Assembly (NCBI GenBank): GCA_903937325.1
Contig: CAIZYV010000067.1
Location: forward strand, 1 to 8,836
From: Candidatus Falkowiibacteriota bacterium
GTDB lineage: Bacteria; Patescibacteriota; Patescibacteriia; Patescibacteriales; UBA12465
Direction: 5' to 3'
DNA length: 8,836 nt
Position 1 is the first letter of the stretch. The number at the start of each line of letters is the position of its first letter. The notes under the pieces are model-generated. The model had not been told where the DNA came from. It was given only the letters and a program-made list of their open reading frames with translations, and did not search any database. A program made the translations under genes and the position numbers. Of this stretch, positions 1 to 6,577 are shown in pieces.

Positions 1-81
1 CACCACATTAAAAATACCGGTAAGTGGAAGGCCGGTTGCCGGGTGTTTTTCCGAAGCTTTTTTGAGTCTAAAAGAACCTAA
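1..81 (+). other. possible 3' end of an upstream coding region (weak)
   Basis: Reading from base 1, this frame is open for 26 codons and stops at TAA (79-81), about 25 bases before the hairpin/T-tract that looks like a terminator. That arrangement would fit the tail of an upstream plus-strand gene. The encoded tail is basic and aromatic (ends FFESKRT) and I do not recognise it. A second frame is also open, from base 2 to a stop at 173-175, but it runs through the T-rich hairpin region and gives a phenylalanine-rich peptide, so it is less likely. A minus-strand ATG at 8-6 could equally start a divergent gene outside the window. Nothing here can be assigned with confidence. Confidence 0.2.
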
Positions 82-103
82 TCTTTTATTCTTTATGACG
101 TTT

Positions 104-173
104 AGACCCTTTGATTCTTTCTTTTTTCTTTTTGAAAAATTGAAAGGTCAAAGGGCCTTTTTTTATTTTTTCT
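104..173 (+). terminator. intrinsic terminator upstream of aspS, with two alternative stems
   Basis: Two hairpins compete just before a run of T (158-171, broken by one A). The compact one pairs AAAGGTC (143-149) with GGCCTTT (154-160), with one G-U pair and a 4-base loop. The longer one pairs CCCTTTGA (107-114) with TCAAAGGG (148-155), and continues inward as CTTTC (117-121) with GAAAG (142-146). Either would end transcription entering from the left. The simplest reading is the terminator of the preceding gene, insulating the aspS promoter that starts at 177. An attenuator role is possible but not shown. Confidence 0.65.
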
Positions 174-176
174 AAC

Positions 177-205
177 TTGCTAAAAGGCGGGAAATACGTT
201 AAAAT
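177..205 (+). promoter_or_regulatory. sigma70-type promoter for the aspS operon
   Basis: TTGCTA (177-182, four of six matches to TTGACA) and TAAAAT (200-205, five of six matches to TATAAT) are separated by exactly 17 bases. They sit immediately after the putative terminator. Transcription would start near 212, giving a leader of about 50 bases before the aspS ATG at 261. It is the only well-formed promoter I found ahead of the gene cluster, so it probably drives aspS and possibly all downstream genes. This is a consensus match by eye only. Confidence 0.55.
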
Positions 206-240
206 AAAAAAGTGAAAAAGCCTTTAAAAATGGGTGTTTT

Positions 241-246
241 TATAAT
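241..246 (+). promoter_or_regulatory. second possible -10 box, close to the aspS start
   Basis: A perfect TATAAT lies 14 bases before the aspS ATG. No convincing -35 box lies 16-18 bases upstream, and there is no TG extension next to it. If used, transcription would start about 8 bases before the ATG, giving an almost leaderless mRNA. In such AT-rich sequence a chance match is quite possible. Confidence 0.25.
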
Positions 247-260
247 TAAATTCTGAAAAT

Positions 261-1565
261 ATGTCAATAATAAGCATTGCGGCCGCTAAGACTCAAATCA
301 GCGGTTCTTGTACAATAACCGGCTTTGTCCGCAATTTGCGTTTGATGAAAGGCCTGGCCTTTATCGAACTGCATGATCTTAGCGCCAATATCCAACTGGT
401 CGTGGAAGAGGGCAGCGGTGCTGCTTATCAAGCCGCCGCGAGTCTTACCCTGGAAAGCGTTATTAGTGTTACGGGTGAATTAAAAGAAAAGCCGGCAAAG
501 AAGAATGATCCTAATCCGGTGAAAGATTTTGAATTATTAGTTTCCGATTTAAACATTCTTAGTTTAGCGGAGGCAAATTTACCGATTCCAGTTTTAGATA
601 AAGCGGACAATGAAGCGAATTTAGATAATCGTTTTGATTGGCGCTGGCTGGATTTACGCCGCCCGGAACATCGTCGTATTTTTCAAATTTGGACTAAACT
701 CGAAGAAGGTTTCCGCGCCCAGCTTTTACAGGAGAATTTTATGCAGATTTATACACCTTGTCTGATGAACACCGCTAGTGAAAGCGGCGCCGAAGTTTTT
801 ACGGTGAAGTATTTTGATCGCCAGGCTTATTTATCTCAATCGCCACAATTTTATAAGCAGATGGCAATTGCTTCCGGTTTTGAAAAAGTATTTATGACCG
901 GACCGGTTTTTCGAGCAGAGGCTTCTTATACCAGCCGGCATGTGACTGAATTTACCGGTTGGGATTTTGAATTTGCCAATATTGATTCGCATCTTGATAT
1001 CATGGCTTTAGAGGAGCGTGTTTTGAAAAGTGCGTTTGCTAAAGTGCAAGAAGCTGGTTTCGATATTGAAGTGCCGAGTCTGCCTTTCCCGAAATTAAGT
1101 TTGGCGGCTGTTAAGGAAAAATTGAAAGCTATCGGCATTAAAAGCGAAAAAGATCATGATTTGTCACCGGAAGAAGAGCGCGAGATTTGCCGACTGATTA
1201 AAGATGAACAGGGGCATGATTTTATTTTTGTTACCGATTATCCAATTGCTGCCCGGCCTTTTTATCATATGCGCCACGAGGATAACCCTGGGCTGACTAA
1301 GAGTTTTGATCTTTTGTATCGCGGTTTGGAAGTGACAACCGGTGCCCAGCGTGAACATCGCCTCGATGTTTTAAAAAAACAAGCTTTAGAAAAAGAAATG
1401 AATCTTGAAGAACTGGCTGATTATCTTAATTTCTTCCGTTACGGCTGCCCGCCTCATGGCGGCGTCGGTATCGGTCCGGCACGTTTGGTTATGAAAATAG
1501 TGGGGGCGGAAAATGTCAAAGAAGTTTGTTTCCTGCCACGCGATGTTAAGCGTTTGCGTCCTTAA
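261..1565 (+). CDS. aspS: aspartyl-tRNA synthetase, archaeal/non-GAD type
   Basis: Cytoplasmic class IIb synthetase that attaches aspartate to tRNA using ATP. An N-terminal OB-fold anticodon-binding domain (about residues 15-100) precedes the class II catalytic core. Visible signatures are YFDRQAYLSQSPQFYKQM (184-201), motif 2 FRAEASYTSRHVTEF (217-231) followed by WDFEF, SFDLLYRGLEVTTGAQREHR (348-367) and motif 3 around GIGPARLVM (403-411) with the class II Arg at 408. The FDL...GLE...GAQREHR block and the D in WDFEF mark aspartate, not asparagine. At 434 residues it lacks the roughly 120-residue GAD insertion of the usual bacterial enzyme of about 590 residues, so it belongs to the archaeal/eukaryal branch, which some bacteria use. 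Motif 3 reads GPAR where GLER or GAER is usual. Position 24 in the OB fold (GFVR) is Arg, not the Trp or His linked to tRNA discrimination in studied enzymes, so I cannot say whether it also charges tRNA-Asn. ATG at 261 has no Shine-Dalgarno sequence. asnS follows after 34 bases. Confidence 0.93.
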   Translation: MSIISIAAAKTQISGSCTITGFVRNLRLMKGLAFIELHDLSANIQLVVEEGSGAAYQAAASLTLESVISVTGELKEKPAKKNDPNPVKDFELLVSDLNILSLAEANLPIPVLDKADNEANLDNRFDWRWLDLRRPEHRRIFQIWTKLEEGFRAQLLQENFMQIYTPCLMNTASESGAEVFTVKYFDRQAYLSQSPQFYKQMAIASGFEKVFMTGPVFRAEASYTSRHVTEFTGWDFEFANIDSHLDIMALEERVLKSAFAKVQEAGFDIEVPSLPFPKLSLAAVKEKLKAIGIKSEKDHDLSPEEEREICRLIKDEQGHDFIFVTDYPIAARPFYHMRHEDNPGLTKSFDLLYRGLEVTTGAQREHRLDVLKKQALEKEMNLEELADYLNFFRYGCPPHGGVGIGPARLVMKIVGAENVKEVCFLPRDVKRLRP

Positions 1566-1599
1566 GCGATAATTAAGAATAAACAGCTTATTAAAATAT

Positions 1600-2988
1600 A
1601 TGTATACTTTGATTAAACAACTTTTTCGCCAGACCGATGATTTTTTGCAGAAAGAAGTATTAATTGCCGCCTGGGTTAGAACAGTTCGCTCTTCCGGCGA
1701 TGTTGCTTTTATTGAATTAAACGACGGCAGTTTTTTTAAAGGCCTTCAAGTTGTTATTAATAATAAATTAGATAATTTTGCTGTTTTGGAAAAATTACAT
1801 ATTGGTTCTTCTTTAGAAGTGCGGGGAATTTTGATTCCTTCTCCGGCGGCTGGACAGGCAGTAGAATTACAGGCTTTAGCTGTTAATATTATTAATGAGG
1901 CAGAGGAAGATTATCCTTTACAGAAAAAAAGACATAGCTTTGAATTTTTAAGAGAGATTGCGCATCTTCGTCCGCGTAGTAATACTTTTGCGGCTGTTTT
2001 CCGCTTACGCTCGGTGCTTAGTTTTGCCATTCATCAATTTTTTCAAATTGAAGGCTTTGCTTATGTGCATACACCGATTATTTCTACTAGCGATGCCGAA
2101 GGTGCCGGTGAGATGTTCCAAGTGACAACTTTGGATATGCGGAAAATTCCGCAGACCGCAGATAAACAAGTTGATTTTAGTAAAGACTTTTTTAGTCAGA
2201 AAGCAGGACTGACTGTGAGCGGACAATTAAACGCTGAAGCTTTAATCATGGGCTTAAATAAGGTATACACTTTCGGTCCGACTTTTCGAGCGGAAAATTC
2301 TAATACTACCCGCCACGCTTCAGAATTTTGGATGATGGAGCCGGAAATGGCCTTTGCTGATTTAAAAGATGATATGGATTTGTCGGAAAAGATGATTAAA
2401 TATCTTATTAATTATATTTTACGTGAATTGCCAGAAGAAATGGAATTCTTTAATGAATTTATTGATAAGGGCTTAATTGAAAGATTGCAAGCAGTCGCCG
2501 CGGCCGATTTTGGTCGAGTGACTTATACGGAAGCGATTGATTTACTTTTAAAGAGCGGGGAAAAATTTAATTATCCAGTATCTTGGGGTATTGATCTTCA
2601 AACTGAACACGAACGTTATTTGGCGGAAAAGATTTTTAACAAACCGATGTTCCTCACTGATTATCCAAAAGAAATTAAAGCTTTCTATATGCGCCAGAAT
2701 GATGATGGCAAGACTGTTGCGGCGATGGATTTGCTCGTTCCTGGTATTGGTGAAATTATCGGTGGCAGCCAAAGAGAAGAACGTTATGAGATATTAGAAA
2801 AACGCATTGCTGAGATGGGTATGAACCCAGAAGATTATCGTTGGTATCTCGATTTGCGTCGCTACGGTTCCGTTAAACATGCCGGCTTTGGTCTCGGTTT
2901 TGAAAGAATAATTATGTATTTGTCCGGCATGGCCAATATTCGTGATGTTATTCCTTTCCCACGCACGCCTAAGAATGCTAAATTTTAA
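1600..2988 (+). CDS. asnS: asparaginyl-tRNA synthetase
   Basis: Class IIb enzyme that charges tRNA-Asn with asparagine in the cytoplasm. An OB-fold domain begins at AAWVRTVRSSGDVAFIEL (23-40). The catalytic core carries motif 1 (TPIISTSDAEGAGEMF, 158-173), the bacterial LTVSGQLNAEA segment (204-214), motif 2 FRAENSNTTRHASEFW (229-244) continuing MMEPEM, the AsnRS-specific DLLVPGIGEIIGGSQREERY (377-396), and motif 3 GFGLGFERIIMYL (429-441). The GIGEIIGGS block and the EPEM residues separate it from the aspartyl enzyme upstream. Its 462 residues are normal (E. coli AsnRS has 466), and it looks intact. The start lies in an AT-rich run (TTAAAATATATG) with no Shine-Dalgarno sequence. It shares the motif 2 pattern with aspS next door, as expected for members of one subclass. 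Direct charging by this enzyme means the cell need not depend on amidation of Asp-tRNA-Asn, although GatCAB could exist elsewhere. Confidence 0.97.
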   Translation: MYTLIKQLFRQTDDFLQKEVLIAAWVRTVRSSGDVAFIELNDGSFFKGLQVVINNKLDNFAVLEKLHIGSSLEVRGILIPSPAAGQAVELQALAVNIINEAEEDYPLQKKRHSFEFLREIAHLRPRSNTFAAVFRLRSVLSFAIHQFFQIEGFAYVHTPIISTSDAEGAGEMFQVTTLDMRKIPQTADKQVDFSKDFFSQKAGLTVSGQLNAEALIMGLNKVYTFGPTFRAENSNTTRHASEFWMMEPEMAFADLKDDMDLSEKMIKYLINYILRELPEEMEFFNEFIDKGLIERLQAVAAADFGRVTYTEAIDLLLKSGEKFNYPVSWGIDLQTEHERYLAEKIFNKPMFLTDYPKEIKAFYMRQNDDGKTVAAMDLLVPGIGEIIGGSQREERYEILEKRIAEMGMNPEDYRWYLDLRRYGSVKHAGFGLGFERIIMYLSGMANIRDVIPFPRTPKNAKF

Positions 2989-3002
2989 TTAATTTAAAAT
3001 AT

Positions 3003-3920
3003 ATGAATAGCCACAACGCCAAGTATGCTTTCTATTATCTTCTTTCTCTCGCGGCTCTTATTTTTACCGCTCTTTCGGTGGGAATGATTATTTTTGGCAT
3101 CATTGATAAGACTGTTATCGATGCTTTAAATTACGGCAGTTATAATAGCGTTGATGGGCAATTAAAATTTGCTATTTCCGCCCTCTTTATTGCCGGACCG
3201 ACTTATTATCTTCTTTCGCGCCTCTTAAATCTTGGCTTGCATAAGAAAGAATTAGATCTTGATTCACCTTTGCGTCGTTGGCTGACTTATTTTATTATTT
3301 TAGTGGCTGCCGTTATTATTCTTGGTGTTTTTATTGGCGTCATTAATAATTTCCTCTCCGGAGAATTAAGTGTTCGCTTTATTTTGAAAGCCTCAGCGAT
3401 GTTGGTAATAGCGGCCTCCGTTTTTTCTTTTTATTTCTATGATATTAAACGTAAGGCTGTTAAAGATAAAGATTTAGTAATGATTATCTTCAGTCTGGTT
3501 TCTGCCACCATTGTTTTGGCAGTGTTTGTCGCCGCCTGGTTTTTTGTCGAGTCTCCTAAACTCGCCCGAGCTAAGCGCTTGGATGCAATCGTTGTCAATA
3601 ATATTTATCAGTTGGAAAATGCGGTGAACAGTTATTATGCTGAATACAAACGTTTACCTATTAATTTAGAAGAGATAAAAAATAGTAGTAATATTTATCT
3701 TGATGAAAAGAGTTTGGTTGATCCGGAAACAAAACAGGTGATTGAATATAAAACCGGAGAAGGGAATAAGTTTTCTTTCTGTACAGTTTTTCGCGCGCCT
3801 AGTGATGAAAATCAAAATTCCGGCGCCTATGGTCCAGGTAATAAAGAACATATGGCTGGTTATGCTTGTTTGAACGGACAACTATGGAGTAATGCGGAAG
3901 CGGTTAAACTCGCGCAATAA
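3003..3920 (+). CDS. five-helix membrane protein (DUF5671-like) with pseudopilin-like C-terminal domain
   Basis: Function unknown. The first 182 residues form five predicted membrane helices (about 9-34, 56-74, 94-118, 126-147, 158-182) resembling the DUF5671 family; that name is from memory. Basic loops at 75-93 and 148-157 suggest an inside N-terminus and therefore an outside C-terminus. The remaining 120 or so residues begin SPKLARAKRLDAIVVNNIYQ, then LENAVNSYYAEYKRLPINLEEI, which resembles the helix after the membrane segment in type II secretion or type IV pilin-like proteins (alternating hydrophobics, YY, then a YP-like RLP-x-x-L turn). Cys260 and Cys289 could form a disulfide, consistent with an exported domain. 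No prepilin peptidase site precedes the tail; the fifth helix would replace the pilin's own N-terminal helix. It sits 14 bases after asnS and 3 bases before scpA. The AT-rich start TTTAAAATATATG lacks a Shine-Dalgarno sequence. Confidence 0.8.
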   Translation: MNSHNAKYAFYYLLSLAALIFTALSVGMIIFGIIDKTVIDALNYGSYNSVDGQLKFAISALFIAGPTYYLLSRLLNLGLHKKELDLDSPLRRWLTYFIILVAAVIILGVFIGVINNFLSGELSVRFILKASAMLVIAASVFSFYFYDIKRKAVKDKDLVMIIFSLVSATIVLAVFVAAWFFVESPKLARAKRLDAIVVNNIYQLENAVNSYYAEYKRLPINLEEIKNSSNIYLDEKSLVDPETKQVIEYKTGEGNKFSFCTVFRAPSDENQNSGAYGPGNKEHMAGYACLNGQLWSNAEAVKLAQ

Positions 3921-3923
3921 ATT

Positions 3924-4640
3924 ATGATTGATTTCCGTACCGACAAATTCCAAGGCCCTTTGGGTTTATTGCTGCAGCTGATTGAAAGTGAGCAGATGGA
4001 TATAACTGAAATCGCTTTGGCGACTATCGCTGACCAATATGTCAGCTATGTTGAAACTGCGGAAAATATTGATCCGGAAGAGATTGCTGATTTTTTAGTA
4101 ATTGCCGCCCGTTTGCTTTATATTAAATCTAAAGCCTTGCTGCCTTATCTGCAAACAGAAGTAGAAGAAGATGATCTTGGTGATTTAGAGAGGCAACTGA
4201 GGATGTATAAAGAATTTATTGAAGCTAGCCTGAAAGTCGCTGATTTAATCGGTCGTGGACAAATGATGTTTGCCCCCTCTTTTAATAAGTCAGGCCGCCG
4301 CGGAGAACAGCCAGATATAATTTTTTCCCCTCCTTTAAAATTGCAGGCTACTGATTTAGAAACGACCTGGAGACAATTATTAGCGCGCTTAAAAAAAATA
4401 GAAAAGCCATTACCAGAAGAACGTTTAGAAATTAAAATTAGCATTGATGAACGCATCAGCCATATTCGTGCTCTTTTGGCCGATCAATTATCTTTAAGTT
4501 TCCAGCGTTTCTTGGAAAAAGCGCAATCACGCGTGGAAGTAATTGTTAATATTTTGGCGGTTTTAGAACTCGCTAAACAGCGTGAATTAATTTTTGAACA
4601 GGAAGAATTATTTAGTGAAATCAGAGTGTTAAAAATATAA
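3924..4640 (+). CDS. scpA: segregation and condensation protein A (kleisin)
   Basis: Kleisin subunit of bacterial SMC-ScpAB condensin: it bridges the SMC heads and binds an ScpB dimer, organising the chromosome for segregation. The N-terminal signature FQGPLGLLLQLIESEQMDIT (9-28), then IADQYVSYVE and EEIADFLVIAARLLYIKSKALLP (52-74), is typical of the family. The C-terminal RVEVIVNILAVLELAKQREL (about 203-222), ending in an acidic and hydrophobic tail, matches the winged helix that caps an SMC head. The 238 residues are within the normal range of about 230-270. The usual GPLDLLL reads GPLGLLL, with Gly14 replacing the common Asp. The start is 3 bases after the preceding stop and has no Shine-Dalgarno sequence. 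scpB follows after 5 bases, the standard gene pair. The smc gene is not in this window. Confidence 0.93.
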   Translation: MIDFRTDKFQGPLGLLLQLIESEQMDITEIALATIADQYVSYVETAENIDPEEIADFLVIAARLLYIKSKALLPYLQTEVEEDDLGDLERQLRMYKEFIEASLKVADLIGRGQMMFAPSFNKSGRRGEQPDIIFSPPLKLQATDLETTWRQLLARLKKIEKPLPEERLEIKISIDERISHIRALLADQLSLSFQRFLEKAQSRVEVIVNILAVLELAKQRELIFEQEELFSEIRVLKI

Positions 4641-4645
4641 TCAAT

Positions 4646-5197
4646 ATGTCTAAGTTATCTTCCCAACTGGAAGCTTTGCTGCTCGTGGCCAATAAGGCGG
4701 CGAGTCTTAAAGAATTAAGTACTGCTTTATCTGCCAAGCCGGCAGAAATAGAGACAGCTTTAGCTGATTTAAGTGCTGAATATGAGCGTGACGATCGCGG
4801 TTGGCGCTTGGCAAGCGCAAATTCTCATTATCAGCTTGTGAGCGCTGGTGTTCACGCTGATTTGATTAAAGATTTTTTAAAGAGCGAAACAAATGGCGAA
4901 CTGTCTCAACCAAGTTTAGAGGCATTAACTATTATTGCCTATCGCGGTCCGGTCAGTAAATTAGAATTGGAACGCATTCGCGGGGTTAATTGCAGTTTAA
5001 TTATTCGTAACCTGCTTTTACGTGGTTTGATTGAAGAAGTTTTTGATAAACGAAAAAATGAAAATTATTATCAGGTGACTTTAGACTTTGTCCGTTTTTT
5101 AGGTTTAAATAATATTAAAGAACTACCCGCTTACGAAGATCTGCATCAGACAGAAGCCTTGGACAAGTTGTTGTCGGCGGAGGAAAAAGCATGCTAA
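4646..5197 (+). CDS. scpB: segregation and condensation protein B
   Basis: Partner of ScpA in the SMC condensin complex; it dimerises and binds the central part of ScpA. Two winged-helix domains are visible: an N-terminal one starting SSQLEALLLVANKAASLKEL (5-24) and a C-terminal one containing QPSLEALTIIAYRGPVSKLE (88-107), then LERIRGVNC and LLLRGLIEEV, and ending with DFVRFLGLNNIKELP (147-161). These match the family's LAIIAYxQPI, IRGV, RGLI and FGLxxLxxLP blocks. At 183 residues it is close to the usual length. Its last codons overlap the first seven bases of the carboxypeptidase gene, and its 3' end carries that gene's ribosome binding site, which suggests translational coupling. AT-rich start, no Shine-Dalgarno sequence. 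Confidence 0.93.
   Translation: MSKLSSQLEALLLVANKAASLKELSTALSAKPAEIETALADLSAEYERDDRGWRLASANSHYQLVSAGVHADLIKDFLKSETNGELSQPSLEALTIIAYRGPVSKLELERIRGVNCSLIIRNLLLRGLIEEVFDKRKNENYYQVTLDFVRFLGLNNIKELPAYEDLHQTEALDKLLSAEEKAC
5179..5183 (+). promoter_or_regulatory. Shine-Dalgarno site for the carboxypeptidase gene
   Basis: GGAGG lies seven bases before the ATG at 5191, inside the end of scpB. It is the only clear Shine-Dalgarno sequence before any start in this window. It fixes the carboxypeptidase start: no ATG, GTG or TTG codon precedes it in that frame back to the TAA at 5116-5118. Confidence 0.75.
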
Positions 5198-6099
5198 ATA
5201 TTATTGCTAATTTTATTGCCATAATTTTGTCTTTCTGGATGCCGCCATTAGATGCTGTTTATGCCAGTGGGCCTTGGCGAGGAGCGGAGGCTTGTCTGGG
5301 AGCAAATCATCTACCGGCGAATGCCGAGAGACTAGCAGTGTCTAAACCGGCACCGGATGTAGCCGCCAAGAGCGCCGCAGTGCTCAGTGATGATGGTCAT
5401 TTGTGGCTCAATATCAAGGAAGATAAGCGTCGTCAGCCGATTGCTAGTATCACAAAGTTGATGACGGCCCTGGTTTTTCTTGATCACAATCCTGGTTGGG
5501 AAAAAAGTTACACGATAAAAAGGGAAGATTTGGTCGATGGTGGTAAAGTTAATTTATTTTTAGGCGAAACAATATTAGTTAAAGATCTTTTTAATGCTAC
5601 TTTAGTCGCTTCTGATAATGGTGCCACCTTAGCTTTAGCTCGTTCTACTAATTTAAGTGATTCAGAATTTGTAGCGGCAATGAACGATAAGGCGCACTCA
5701 TTAGGTTTGATGCAAACGGAATTTTCTGATCCAATTGGTTTAAATAACGATAATCTTTCTAACGTTAAAGACGTCGCTCGCTTAGGCCAAATTGCTTTCG
5801 ATCGGGCCGATATTGCCGCGGCTGTCGCCCTTTCAGATTATAGTTTTACAACTGCTCAAGGACAGTTAAAAAATTTAGAATCGACTGATTGGCTTTTGGC
5901 TGGTAATGTGGGTGAAATTGAAGCTCTTGGTGGTAAGACTGGATATACTGAACAGGCTGGTTATTGTTTTGTCGGTCGCTTTCGAGATAGCCAAGGTCGC
6001 AGTGTTATCGTTGCTGTTTTAGATGCCGGAACTAAAAATGATCGTTTCCGCCAAGCGCGCTTATTGGCCACTTGGTCATTCACTTATTGCCAGTGGTAA
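5191..6099 (+). CDS. D-alanyl-D-alanine carboxypeptidase, peptidase S11 / low-mass PBP
   Basis: Serine DD-carboxypeptidase (DacA/DacF-like) that removes the terminal D-alanine from peptidoglycan stem pentapeptides outside the membrane, limiting cross-linking; it would be a beta-lactam target. All three active-site motifs are present: SITK (86-89, nucleophile Ser86 and Lys89), SDN (141-143) and KTG (249-251). Flanking family blocks NATLVASDNGATLALA (135-150) and FSDPIGLNNDNLS (178-190) are also clear. The N-terminus has a hydrophobic stretch (3-18) and a plausible signal peptidase site after VYA (23-25), though the n-region has no Lys or Arg, which is unusual. The protein ends soon after the catalytic domain, with no PBP5-type C-terminal beta domain or amphipathic anchor, so it is either released or held by an uncleaved N-terminus. 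It overlaps scpB by 7 bases and is followed 4 bases later by the GtrA gene. Confidence 0.93.
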   Translation: MLNIIANFIAIILSFWMPPLDAVYASGPWRGAEACLGANHLPANAERLAVSKPAPDVAAKSAAVLSDDGHLWLNIKEDKRRQPIASITKLMTALVFLDHNPGWEKSYTIKREDLVDGGKVNLFLGETILVKDLFNATLVASDNGATLALARSTNLSDSEFVAAMNDKAHSLGLMQTEFSDPIGLNNDNLSNVKDVARLGQIAFDRADIAAAVALSDYSFTTAQGQLKNLESTDWLLAGNVGEIEALGGKTGYTEQAGYCFVGRFRDSQGRSVIVAVLDAGTKNDRFRQARLLATWSFTYCQW

Positions 6100-6103
6100 A
6101 TTT

Positions 6104-6577
6104 ATGCCTGTAATTAATCGTTTATATTTACGTTTTTATACTTTTTTTTCCGGACGTTATCCGCGCTTGTTTTTTTTCTGCAACCAGCGCAAAGCGGTGA
6201 TTAAATTTTTTGTGGCTGGTGCTTTCGCTGGCGCAACCGATTTACTAGCTTTATTCATATTCCACGGTCTTTTACATTGGCAAATTGTTTTAGCCACTTC
6301 CTCCGCTTTTCTTTTGTCTTTTATGGTTAGTTTCAGCTTGCAAAAGCTCTGGACTTTCCGTAATTATAGCCAGAAAAGATTACCGCGCCAATTAATCTTG
6401 TATTTTAGCATTGCTTTTTTGAGCATGAATTTGAATGGTTTTGGTATGCATCAACTGGTTAATAATATTGGCGTCTGGTACCTACTCTCACAGCTTATTG
6501 TTAATCTTTTCTTAGGTGTAATTAATTTCTTTTCTTATAAATTTATTGTTTTTTGTAAACACCGCGATGAAGCTTAA
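6104..6577 (+). CDS. GtrA-family membrane protein
   Basis: Predicted small membrane protein of 157 residues with four helices (about 33-55, 62-80, 97-118, 127-150). It has the GtrA layout: KFFVAGAFAGATDLLAL (34-50) at helix 1, SFSLQKLWTFRNY (76-88) after helix 2, where the family usually has NRxWTFR, and INFFSYKFIVF (140-150) ending helix 4. GtrA relatives are thought to help flip or position undecaprenyl-phosphate-linked sugars for cell-surface glycan decoration; that is family knowledge, and the substrate here is unknown. I place the start at ATG 6104, four bases after the previous stop. An in-frame ATG at 6023 would add 27 residues that overlap the carboxypeptidase coding region and have no membrane or family features. 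Position beside a peptidoglycan enzyme fits an envelope role. Its end overlaps the next gene by 11 bases. Confidence 0.85.
   Translation: MPVINRLYLRFYTFFSGRYPRLFFFCNQRKAVIKFFVAGAFAGATDLLALFIFHGLLHWQIVLATSSAFLLSFMVSFSLQKLWTFRNYSQKRLPRQLILYFSIAFLSMNLNGFGMHQLVNNIGVWYLLSQLIVNLFLGVINFFSYKFIVFCKHRDEA

Noticed and set aside
2..175. Open frame from base 2 through the hairpin region as a real gene tail
   Set aside because: Its second half is a phenylalanine-rich product of T-tracts and overlaps the terminator structure.
66..260. T-box riboswitch controlling the synthetase genes
   Set aside because: No AGGGTGG-type T-box sequence or long stem I with a specifier loop is visible, and the promoter lies downstream of the hairpins.
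279..286. GCGGCCGC, a NotI site near the start of aspS, possibly hinting at vector or construct sequence
   Set aside because: It lies within the natural aspS coding frame (IAAAK) with no other vector signature nearby.
4145..4456. 103-codon minus-strand open frame inside scpA
   Set aside because: It is antisense to a well-conserved gene, with low-complexity Ser/Lys-rich translation and no start signal; the other minus-strand open frames in the window are rejected for the same reason.
6023..6103. N-terminal extension of the GtrA protein starting at ATG 6023
   Set aside because: It would overlap 77 bases of the carboxypeptidase gene and add a non-family segment; ATG 6104 lies 4 bases after the stop and fits the family.
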